From Aquifex sp964425585 (GTDB lineage Bacteria; Aquificota; Aquificia; Aquificales; Aquificaceae): a stretch of DNA of 12,209 nucleotides. Below the pieces are notes generated by a model that worked only from the letters and a program-made list of their open reading frames with translations, had not been told where the DNA came from and ran no database searches. The DNA is taken from the NCBI GenBank assembly GCA_964425585.1, contig CAYRMG010000036.1:1-12209 (forward strand). Reading direction: 5' to 3'. Positions 5,323 to 12,207 of this stretch are shown piece after piece. Within the stretch, counting starts at the first letter, position 1; each line of letters begins with the position of its first letter. Made by a program: the position numbers and the translations under genes.

Positions 5323-6168
5323 ATGGAATTTCTACAAAGAGATCAGGCTCCCTTAACCGCGGATGAATGGGAACAGATAGATAAAACGGTTTACGAAATT
5401 GCGAGGAATACTTTAATAGGTCGGAAGTTTATTCCCGTTGTGGGACCTATAGGTGCGGGACATCAAGTAATATCCTACGATGTTCTTTACGGTGTGGAAC
5501 CGGGAGTTTGTGAGATAAGGCCGGGGCAAGAATATGAGGTATGTGAGCCGATAAGAACGGGGATAAGAAAGCACGTTCCCATACCTACCCTCTATAAAGA
5601 CTTTGTAATATCCTGGAGAGACCTTGAACACTGGAGACAGTTCAACCTTCCTATAGATACAACAAATGCGGCAGCGGCTGCAAGTTCCTTGGCGGTAGCG
5701 GAAGATACGTTAATCCTTTTCGGAAGTAAGGAACTCGGGATAGAGGGACTCCTTACCGCGGAAGGTATAAATGAAGATAAGTTATCGGACTGGAACGAAG
5801 TGGGAAACGCCTTCAACGATGTAATAAGAGGCATATCAAAACTCGTTGAAAAGGGCTTTTACACAAACTATTACTTAATAGTGAATCCGAAACGTTATTT
5901 TCTCCTGAACCGGATTCACGACAACACGGGACTGTTGGAACTTGAGCAGATTAAAAAGGTTGTAAAAGAAGTTTTCCAGACCCCGATAATACCCGAGGAC
6001 AAGGTTTTACTCGTTTCCGCTTCCGCCGCAAATTTTGACATAGTTGTAGCCCTTGATATGAGCGTCGCCTTTGTTGAAACCTCAAATATGAACCACACCT
6101 TCAGGGTTATGGAAATGGTTGTTCCGAGAATAAAGAGACCCGAGTCCATCCTCGTTTTTTCCGCCTAA
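5323..6168 (+). CDS. Encapsulin shell protein (family 1, linocin/CFP29-like)
   Basis: The product (281 residues) is an HK97-fold nanocompartment subunit. It aligns by eye with T. maritima encapsulin from the first residue: MEFLQRDQAPLTADEWEQID at 1-20, GRKFIPVVGPIG at 33-44, then IRKHVPIPTLYKDFVISW at 81-98, GIEGLL at 139-144, YYLIVNP at 183-189 and IKRPESILVFSA at the C-terminus. Subunits self-assemble into an icosahedral shell that encloses cargo enzymes, usually iron- or redox-related. The region between G46 and R82 is about 12 residues longer than in T. maritima and holds the only two cysteines, C63 and C74, in what should be the E-loop. The usual cargo gene is absent: neither neighbour is a ferritin-like protein, peroxidase or hemerythrin, and none ends in a GSL-type targeting peptide. 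The gene lies 24 bases after priA and 12 before rluD. Confidence 0.95.
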   Translation: MEFLQRDQAPLTADEWEQIDKTVYEIARNTLIGRKFIPVVGPIGAGHQVISYDVLYGVEPGVCEIRPGQEYEVCEPIRTGIRKHVPIPTLYKDFVISWRDLEHWRQFNLPIDTTNAAAAASSLAVAEDTLILFGSKELGIEGLLTAEGINEDKLSDWNEVGNAFNDVIRGISKLVEKGFYTNYYLIVNPKRYFLLNRIHDNTGLLELEQIKKVVKEVFQTPIIPEDKVLLVSASAANFDIVVALDMSVAFVETSNMNHTFRVMEMVVPRIKRPESILVFSA

Positions 6169-6180
6169 TTTATCTTCTTT

Positions 6181-7131
6181 ATGAAGATATCCGATTCCGT
6201 TGAGTTCACCGCACAAAAAGAAGAAAGGCTTGATAGGATTCTTGCGGAAAGCTACACCGATTTCTCAAGAAGTTATATAAAAAAACTCATAGAAAAAGGG
6301 CTTGTTTACGTAAATGGAAAGGAAGTAAGAAAACCCTCAAAAAAAGTGAAGGAGGGAGACAGGATAACCTTACTCATTCCGGAGCCCGAAGAACTGAAGG
6401 TTGAACCCGAAAGTATACCTATAGAGATAGTTTACGAGGATAGGGATATAGCTGTGGTTGTAAAACCCTGCGGTCTCGTTGTTCATCCATCTCCGGGCTA
6501 TACATCGGGAACGCTTGTAAACGCACTTCTTTACCACATAAGAGATTTGTCCTCAATAGGTGGTATTGAGAGACCGGGAATAGTTCACAGGCTTGATAAG
6601 GAAACCGCCGGCTTAATGGTCGTTGCGAAAAACGACACCGCTCACAGGGAGCTCGTAAAACAGTTTCAGGAAAGAAAAACGGAAAAGTTTTATAAAGTTC
6701 TCGTCAAAGGAACGGTAAAGGAAGATTACGGGATAATAGATAAGCCGATAGGAAGACATCCCGTAGATAGAAAAAGATTTTCTGTAAGCGAAGGGGGAAA
6801 GGAAGCATTAACCGAGTTCTGGGTTTTGAAAAGATACGAGAAGTTTGATATTACCTTATTAAAGGTAAAGATACACACTGGCAGAACCCACCAGATAAGG
6901 GTTCACTTTTCTTCTATAGGACACCCCGTCCTGGGGGACAGAACTTACGGCTTTAAAACGGGCTCTGTTCCGAAGGAGCTCCTCGGCCTCATGGGAGACT
7001 GCAATATGCTCGTAGCCTACAGGCTCGGCTTTTACCACCCTGTTTCGGGTAAGCGGGTAAGTTTTGAGATTGAAGAGCCCGAAACATTCAGAAGTGTTCA
7101 CGGCTGGCTTGAGGAGCATTCATTAGACTGA
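6181..7131 (+). CDS. rluD: RluD/RluA-family 23S rRNA pseudouridine synthase
   Basis: The product (316 residues, normal length) has an N-terminal S4 RNA-binding domain (about 15-75; ERLDRILAE, SRSYIKKLIEKGLVYVNGKEV) and a C-terminal pseudouridine synthase domain. The active-site motif HRLDKETAG at 136-144 contains catalytic D139. GRTHQIRVH at 234-242 and GHPVLGDRTYG at 247-257 complete the family signature. It isomerises uridine to pseudouridine in structured RNA. The S4 domain and length fit RluD, which modifies helix 69 of 23S rRNA, but other RluA-type specificities cannot be excluded. It starts at an ATG 12 bases after the encapsulin stop with no Shine-Dalgarno site. Its last 34 bases overlap exbB on the other strand. 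Confidence 0.92.
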   Translation: MKISDSVEFTAQKEERLDRILAESYTDFSRSYIKKLIEKGLVYVNGKEVRKPSKKVKEGDRITLLIPEPEELKVEPESIPIEIVYEDRDIAVVVKPCGLVVHPSPGYTSGTLVNALLYHIRDLSSIGGIERPGIVHRLDKETAGLMVVAKNDTAHRELVKQFQERKTEKFYKVLVKGTVKEDYGIIDKPIGRHPVDRKRFSVSEGGKEALTEFWVLKRYEKFDITLLKVKIHTGRTHQIRVHFSSIGHPVLGDRTYGFKTGSVPKELLGLMGDCNMLVAYRLGFYHPVSGKRVSFEIEEPETFRSVHGWLEEHSLD

Positions 7132-7541
7132 GCTTCATACTCAAGGAGTTTCTCCCTTACCTTCCTCAAGAGAAAGTTGTATAGCATTGAAGAAGGGATG
7201 GCAACCAATAGCCCCGCTGCAGTTGCCTTAAGAGCCAGAGCAAGCCCCACCATAATCTCCCTCGTGTTCACAAATCCCTTCTCACCAATAGTGTAGAACG
7301 TGAGGATTATACCCAAAACCGTTCCGAGGAGGCCTATATAGGGTGCGTTTGAGGCTACGGTAGCTATTATATAAAGCCTTTTCGTAAGTTCTTTCTCAAG
7401 CAATGCTTTTGAGCTGTATTTATCCACTTTTGCTGTTCTTATGAAAAGGTATCTCTCTATTGCAACAGCAAGAGCTAAGAAACTCATAAAACCGAGAACA
7501 CCTATAACTCCGTAATCAAGGTATGTCTTTAGCTCTTCCAT
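7098..7541 (-). CDS. exbB: ExbB/TolQ/MotA-family proton channel, short ExbB type
   Basis: The product (147 residues) is a short ExbB-like inner-membrane protein with three predicted membrane helices: about 10-34, 57-85 and 96-125. The pore-helix signatures are intact: VAIERYLFI at 26-34, PYIGLLGTVLGI at 67-78 with T74, and GLALALKATAAGLLVAIP at 99-116 with T107. These threonines match positions that line the proton path in the family. Such proteins form a pentamer that, with ExbD, couples proton flow to TonB-dependent outer-membrane transport. No exbD follows, because the gene converges on rluD. Its ATG overlaps the tyrA stop (TAATG), so the two are probably translationally coupled; GGAGAT at 7553-7548 is a modest ribosome binding site. 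The polar tail QSNECSSSQP is encoded inside the antisense overlap with rluD. Confidence 0.88.
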   Translation of the reverse strand: MEELKTYLDYGVIGVLGFMSFLALAVAIERYLFIRTAKVDKYSSKALLEKELTKRLYIIATVASNAPYIGLLGTVLGIILTFYTIGEKGFVNTREIMVGLALALKATAAGLLVAIPSSMLYNFLLRKVREKLLEYEAQSNECSSSQP

Positions 7542-8389
7542 TAATCTATCTCCATTCTCTTGGTTTTTACCTCGTTAAGAAACTCCGTAAGTTCTTCCTC
7601 TTTCTCCTCCTCTATGAGCCTCCTGAGGTAATTGAGGGATTCTATAAATCCGTCTATTGATTTTAAGACGTTCTTCTTATTTGCTAGGAATATATCCCTC
7701 CACATAATCGGGTCACTTTTTGCTATCCTCGTAAAATCCTTAAAACCTCCTCCCGGATACTTAAACAGGTCTATTTCCCTGCTTGAGAGGCGTATCAGGG
7801 TATCAACGAGGGAAAAGGCAACAGCGTGGGGAAGATGGGAAACAACGCCGAAAACGTAGTCGTGGAGAAAGGGATCCATATACTCAACTATTCCCCCTAC
7901 GCTTTCCCAGACTTTTTTAACGACTTCAATGCGCTCCCTGTCCGTATTTTCGGTAGGTGTAAGTATTACCTTTTTTCCTTCGTATAGATTCGGCATGCTG
8001 AACTCAACACCCGACTTTTCCGTCCCCGCTATAGGGTGCCCTCCCACATACCTTTTTCCGAGAATACTTTCAAGTTTGTAGACAAGACTTCCCTTAACGC
8101 TTCCCTGGTCTGTTACGATTACGTCCTCGTCAAGTATTCTTTCAAGTTTTTCAGCTATTTCGGGGAAAGTTCTTACGGGTGAGGAGAGCATAATAAAGTC
8201 GGGTTCAAACTCCCCAACTTCGTATAAAATCGTTGTTCCTTTGTCTATTATTCCGAGGTCTTCTCCCTTCCTTATACTTTCGGGATTTATATCGTATCCG
8301 AATATCTTTCCTTTATAACCGTGTTTCCGAAGTGCGGACGCAAAGGAACCGCCCATAAAACCCACGCCGACAATTAGAACCCTTTCCAT
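7541..8389 (-). CDS. tyrA: Prephenate dehydrogenase
   Basis: The product (282 residues) oxidatively decarboxylates prephenate to 4-hydroxyphenylpyruvate with NAD, the route to tyrosine. The N-terminal Rossmann domain has VGVGFMGGSFA at 7-17 and YDINPES at 32-38. The catalytic half has TDQGSVKG at 93-100, GGHPIAGTEKSG at 116-127, GVVSHLPHA at 181-189 and DFTRIAKSDPIMWRDIF at 218-234. S97, H118, H188, R221 and W230 correspond, with a constant offset of 29, to S126, H147, H217, R250 and W259 studied in the A. aeolicus enzyme, as I recall them. There is no ACT domain or chorismate mutase fusion. I chose the ATG at 8389. A TTG precedes it and an in-frame TAA lies one codon further upstream, so no long N-terminal extension is possible. 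It forms a pair with exbB and diverges from the aminotransferase gene. Confidence 0.96.
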   Translation of the reverse strand: MERVLIVGVGFMGGSFASALRKHGYKGKIFGYDINPESIRKGEDLGIIDKGTTILYEVGEFEPDFIMLSSPVRTFPEIAEKLERILDEDVIVTDQGSVKGSLVYKLESILGKRYVGGHPIAGTEKSGVEFSMPNLYEGKKVILTPTENTDRERIEVVKKVWESVGGIVEYMDPFLHDYVFGVVSHLPHAVAFSLVDTLIRLSSREIDLFKYPGGGFKDFTRIAKSDPIMWRDIFLANKKNVLKSIDGFIESLNYLRRLIEEEKEEELTEFLNEVKTKRMEID

Positions 8390-8432
8390 CAATTGTTAGA
8401 TTTTAACCTTATTAATTTAAAATGTTTTACCT
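8390..8432. promoter_or_regulatory. 43-base divergent promoter region with mirror-image -10 elements
   Basis: ATTTTAA (8400-8406) and TTAAAAT (8417-8423) form a perfect 7-bp inverted repeat. Read outward on each strand, each half contains TAAAAT, a good -10 match. The implied start sites lie about four bases or fewer from the tyrA ATG (8389) and the aminotransferase ATG (8433). No Shine-Dalgarno site is present on either side. The -35 regions are weak and would fall inside the opposing promoter. Confidence 0.4.
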
Positions 8433-9479
8433 ATGAACATAAGAATCCCCATCATAGGACTTGAGTTCGGAGAAGAAGAAAAAGAAGCCTTAATAAACAT
8501 TCTTGAGAGCAAAAGAATAACACGGGACGGATGGACTAATAAATTCCAGGAGGAGTTTTCCAGAGTCTCGGGTGCTGATTACTGTTTAACCGTTTGCTCG
8601 GGAACCGTTGCTCTTTTCATAGGTCTGAAGGCACTCGGCGTTAATGAAGGGGAAAGGGTTGTGGTTCCCGCATTTAGCTTTATGGCAACGATAGACGCTG
8701 TTTTGCTTGCGGGAGGAAGACCTGTAGTAGTTGATATAGACGAGTTTTACACAATTGATTTAAACCAGCTTGAGGATGCGGTAAAGAAGTATAAACCGAA
8801 GGTTGTTATACCCGTTCACCTCTACGGACAACCTGCGGATATGGAAAACATTATGTATCTTTCGGAGAGATACGGATTTTACGTTCTTGAGGATTGCGCC
8901 CAAGCCCACGGAGCGGAGTATAAGGGAAAAAAGGTCGGCTCCTGGGGACATATAGGAGCTTTTAGCTTTTACGCCTCAAAGAATGTCCCGATGGGAGAAG
9001 GGGGAGCACTTACCACAAATGATGAAAATTTATACAGGGAGATTAAAAAATGGATTGATTTCGGGGAGCATCCCGCCTTTAACGTAAGGATAACGGAGTT
9101 TCAGGCAGCCATAGGAACCCTTCAGTTAAGGAAGCTGAAAGAAAGAAACGAAAGGAGAAGAAACATAGCCAGAATCTACACCGAGAACCTTAAAGGTTTA
9201 TACGAAGTTCCCGAGGAAAGGGAAGGAGCTTATCACGTTTACCACCTTTATACGCTTCGCCATAAGAATAGGGATGAGATAGTAAATAAACTCAGGAAAA
9301 GGGGAATAGACGCAAGGGTTTATTACGATTACCTTCTCAACGAGATAAGAAACGCAGAAAGTTTGCCGACTCCGAACGCATACAGGTTTAAAAGGGAGGT
9401 TTTTTCCGTTCCCGTTCACCCCTTCCTCAAGGAAGAAGAGGTATACGAAATAATAAACAGTTTGAAAGAGTTTTCCTGA
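8433..9479 (+). CDS. DegT/DnrJ/EryC1/StrS-family PLP-dependent aminotransferase
   Basis: The product (348 residues) is a fold-type I aminotransferase of the sugar-nucleotide class. Signatures are CSGTVALFIGLKALG at 55-69 (phosphate cup), VVPAFSFMATIDAVLLAGG at 77-95, PVHLYGQPADM at 127-137, LEDCAQAHGA at 152-161 (D154 and Q157 at the cofactor ring) and FYASKNVPMGEGGAL at 179-193 with the Schiff-base lysine K183. ITEFQAAIGTLQLRKL at 220-235 is the family's dimer-active-site segment. These enzymes usually aminate keto-sugar nucleotides for lipopolysaccharide, glycans or antibiotics, with glutamate as donor. No other sugar-nucleotide gene is in the window, so the substrate is unknown. It lies 19 bases upstream of lepA, suggesting co-transcription. 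It has no Shine-Dalgarno site. Confidence 0.9.
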   Translation: MNIRIPIIGLEFGEEEKEALINILESKRITRDGWTNKFQEEFSRVSGADYCLTVCSGTVALFIGLKALGVNEGERVVVPAFSFMATIDAVLLAGGRPVVVDIDEFYTIDLNQLEDAVKKYKPKVVIPVHLYGQPADMENIMYLSERYGFYVLEDCAQAHGAEYKGKKVGSWGHIGAFSFYASKNVPMGEGGALTTNDENLYREIKKWIDFGEHPAFNVRITEFQAAIGTLQLRKLKERNERRRNIARIYTENLKGLYEVPEEREGAYHVYHLYTLRHKNRDEIVNKLRKRGIDARVYYDYLLNEIRNAESLPTPNAYRFKREVFSVPVHPFLKEEEVYEIINSLKEFS

Positions 9480-9498
9480 AAAAATATCTTTATAAACC

Positions 9499-11304
9499 AT
9501 GGAGGATTTGAGCAGGATAAGAAACTTCTGCATAATAGCACACGTAGACCACGGAAAGAGCACACTCGCGGACAGACTCCTTGAATACACGGGAACGATT
9601 ACGGAAAGGGAAAAAAGAGAGCAACTCCTTGACACCCTTGATGTTGAAAGGGAGAGAGGAATAACCGTCAAGATGCAGGCGGTCAGAATGTTTTACAAGG
9701 CAAAGGACGGAAATACATACAAACTTCACCTTATAGATACACCCGGGCACGTTGACTTTTCCTACGAAGTTTCAAGAGCTCTGGCAGCTTGTGAAGGAGC
9801 GCTTCTTTTAATAGACGCTTCTCAGGGTATAGAAGCTCAAACGGTTGCGAATTTCTGGAAGGCGGTTGAACAGGATTTAACAATAATACCCGTTATAAAC
9901 AAGATAGACCTACCGTCCGCTGACGTTGACAGGGTAAAGAGGCAAATTGAAGAGGTTCTCGGTCTTGACCCGGAAGAGGCAATCCTTGCCTCCGCAAAGG
10001 AAGGAATAGGGATAGAGGACATACTTGAGGCAATAGTAAACCGAATTCCTCCCCCGAAGGGAGACCCTAAAAAACCCCTAAAAGCTATAATCTTTGATTC
10101 GTATTACGACCCATACAGGGGAGCGGTTGCGTTTGTAAGGATATTTGACGGGGAAGTGAAGCCCGGAGATGAGATAATGCTCATGTCAACGGGAAGAACA
10201 TACGAGGTCACGGAAGTAGGGGCTCAAACACCCAAGATGACAAAGTTTGAAAAACTTTCGGCGGGAGATGTCGGATACATAGCCGCTTCTATAAAAGACG
10301 TGAGAGACATAAGGATAGGGGACACTATAACGAGCGCAAAAAAACCCGCGGGTGAACCCGTTCCCGGATTCCAACCTGCAAAACCCATGGTTTACGCGGG
10401 AATCTATCCCGCGGAGGATACCACATACGAGGAGCTGAGGGATGCCTTGGAAAAATACGCTATAAACGACGCAGCTATAGTTTATGAGCCGGAAAGCTCT
10501 CCCGCACTCGGTATGGGATTCCGCGTAGGATTCTTAGGGCTTCTTCATATGGAGATAGTTCAGGAAAGGTTGGAGAGGGAATACGGGGTAAAGATAATAA
10601 CGACCGCTCCTAACGTTATATACAGGGTAAAAAAGAAGTTCACCGACGAGGTTATAGAGGTAAGAAATCCGATGGATTTCCCCGATAACGCGGGACTTAT
10701 AGAATACGTTGAAGAGCCTTACGTCCTCGTGACGATAATAACTCCGAAGGATTACGTCGGCTCAATAATACAGCTTTGTCAAGAAAAAAGGGGTGTTCAA
10801 AAGAATATGACTTATCTTGACCCTAACACGGTTTACCTTGAGTATGAGATGCCTTTATCGGAGATAATAGTTGATTTTCACGACAGGATAAAGTCCATAT
10901 CAAGGGGATACGCCTCTTACGATTACGAGTTTATAGGATACAGACCGTCCGAACTTATTAAACTCACCGTTCTCATAAACAAGAAACCCGTTGACGCATT
11001 ATCCTTTATAGTTCACAAGGACAGGGCTCAGAAGTTCGCAAGAAAGGTTGCCGAAAAGCTAAAGGAAACCATTCCGAGGCAACTCTTTGAGGTTCACATC
11101 CAGGTGGCAAAGGGAGGAAAGGTAATAGCGTCCGAGAGGATAAAACCCCTTAGAGCTAACGTTACCGCAAAGTGCTACGGCGGTGATGTAACCAGAAAGA
11201 AAAAGCTCCTGGAGAACCAGAAGGAAGGTAAGAAGAGGATGAAACAGTTCGGAAAGGTTCAACTTCCCCAGGAAGCCTTCCTAAGCGTTCTTAAGGTTGA
11301 ATAA
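9499..11304 (+). CDS. lepA: Elongation factor 4 (LepA), ribosome-associated GTPase
   Basis: The product (601 residues, full length) is a translational GTPase. All G motifs are intact: AHVDHGKS at 14-21 (G1), RGITVK at 53-58 (G2, T56), DTPGH at 80-84 (G3, with H84 as the expected catalytic histidine), NKID at 134-137 (G4) and SAK at 165-167 (G5). LepA-specific features are the NFCIIAHVDHGKSTLADRLL start, the QTVANFWKAVEQDL helix, and a C-terminal domain with AKCYGGDVTRKKKLLENQKE near 555-574. EF4 binds the ribosome and has been linked to back-translocation and to 30S biogenesis. The ATG has no Shine-Dalgarno site. The gene follows the aminotransferase by 19 bases, and its last 24 bases overlap the convergent ketopantoate reductase gene. 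Confidence 0.98.
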   Translation: MEDLSRIRNFCIIAHVDHGKSTLADRLLEYTGTITEREKREQLLDTLDVERERGITVKMQAVRMFYKAKDGNTYKLHLIDTPGHVDFSYEVSRALAACEGALLLIDASQGIEAQTVANFWKAVEQDLTIIPVINKIDLPSADVDRVKRQIEEVLGLDPEEAILASAKEGIGIEDILEAIVNRIPPPKGDPKKPLKAIIFDSYYDPYRGAVAFVRIFDGEVKPGDEIMLMSTGRTYEVTEVGAQTPKMTKFEKLSAGDVGYIAASIKDVRDIRIGDTITSAKKPAGEPVPGFQPAKPMVYAGIYPAEDTTYEELRDALEKYAINDAAIVYEPESSPALGMGFRVGFLGLLHMEIVQERLEREYGVKIITTAPNVIYRVKKKFTDEVIEVRNPMDFPDNAGLIEYVEEPYVLVTIITPKDYVGSIIQLCQEKRGVQKNMTYLDPNTVYLEYEMPLSEIIVDFHDRIKSISRGYASYDYEFIGYRPSELIKLTVLINKKPVDALSFIVHKDRAQKFARKVAEKLKETIPRQLFEVHIQVAKGGKVIASERIKPLRANVTAKCYGGDVTRKKKLLENQKEGKKRMKQFGKVQLPQEAFLSVLKVE

Positions 11305-12207
11305 CTCCTTAGCTTTTACCATTTTAGTTATGAATTCATTCGTCGGTGTCTCTATTCCGCACTTCTTTCCGAGCATAACTATAGCTCCGTTAAGAGCATC
11401 TATTTCGGTTTTTCCTTTCTTTATATCCTCCAGCATTGACGGATAGTGGTTAGCCGTAGGCGGAAGTAGTTTCTCGTAAAAAATCCTTTTGTATTCTTGA
11501 GCACTTTTCCAGAAAGTCGGTATATTGCATTCCTTTATAACCTTAAATATTTCTTCTATTACCCTGTCCATGAGTTCTTTTGTGTAAGGGTTTTCCGCAA
11601 GCCTGCCGTAATTTACCTCAAAAAGAGCCCCCAAAGGATTCAATGCACTGTTATAAATCACTTTATCTACCAGATATTTATATACGTCCTTCTCGTATCT
11701 TGTCGGTATTCCCGCCTCGGTAAACGTTTTAGCGAGCCTTTTTATAAACCCCTCATCTATTTTTCCCGAAGGGTCTCCTATTACAACATCATCCGCCGAT
11801 ACGGTTATTCTTATATGTCCCGGTTTTATAACCTTTGAGCCGAAAATAATTCTTGAAAGGATAACCCTGCCCTCGCCCAAAAGCTCAACCGCCTTCTCGT
11901 AATTCCCGTAACCGTTCTGAGCTATCATTACGTAATTACTTTCACTAATGATGGGTTTTATGCTTTTCAAAGCGTTTTCGGTATCGTAGGACTTTACGGA
12001 AATAATAATTAAATCGGGAATAAAAGGAATTTCTTCTACACTCGTGTATGTGTTCACGTTAACCTCAAACTCTCCCCAGATGCCCTCAACCCTTATGCGG
12101 TTCACGGGATTCCTTCTAACGAGTCCCGCGGCCTTGTGCCCCGCACGGGTAAGGAAAGCAAGGTAAGCACTTCCTATAGCCCCAACACCCACAACCAGAA
12201 ACTTCAT
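11281..12207 (-). CDS. panE: 2-dehydropantoate 2-reductase (ketopantoate reductase)
   Basis: The product (308 residues, usual length) reduces ketopantoate to pantoate with NADPH, a step of pantothenate and coenzyme A synthesis. The N-terminal Rossmann loop is VGVGAIGSAY at 6-15, followed by IISVKSYDT at 68-76, where K72 matches a conserved substrate-site lysine. The C-terminal helical domain has LVDKVIYNSALNPLGAL at 179-195, with K182 in the place of the catalytic lysine and N186/N190 beside it. It also has SMLEDIKKGKTEIDALNG at 257-274, with E268 in the place of the catalytic acid. The start at 12207 is two bases from the window edge, so its ribosome binding site and promoter are not visible. 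The MKFLVVGVGAIG start is typical. Some family members act on other 2-keto acids, so the substrate is likely rather than proven. Confidence 0.9.
   Translation of the reverse strand: MKFLVVGVGAIGSAYLAFLTRAGHKAAGLVRRNPVNRIRVEGIWGEFEVNVNTYTSVEEIPFIPDLIIISVKSYDTENALKSIKPIISESNYVMIAQNGYGNYEKAVELLGEGRVILSRIIFGSKVIKPGHIRITVSADDVVIGDPSGKIDEGFIKRLAKTFTEAGIPTRYEKDVYKYLVDKVIYNSALNPLGALFEVNYGRLAENPYTKELMDRVIEEIFKVIKECNIPTFWKSAQEYKRIFYEKLLPPTANHYPSMLEDIKKGKTEIDALNGAIVMLGKKCGIETPTNEFITKMVKAKELFNLKNA

Noticed and set aside
9198..9750. Two long minus-strand open frames over the end of the aminotransferase gene and the start of lepA
   Set aside because: Both are fully antisense to strongly conserved coding sequence, have no ribosome site, and give translations with no family resemblance despite hydrophobic stretches.
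11497..11838. A 113-codon plus-strand frame within panE
   Set aside because: It is antisense to the conserved catalytic region of ketopantoate reductase. Its tyrosine- and arginine-rich translation is typical of a shadow frame.
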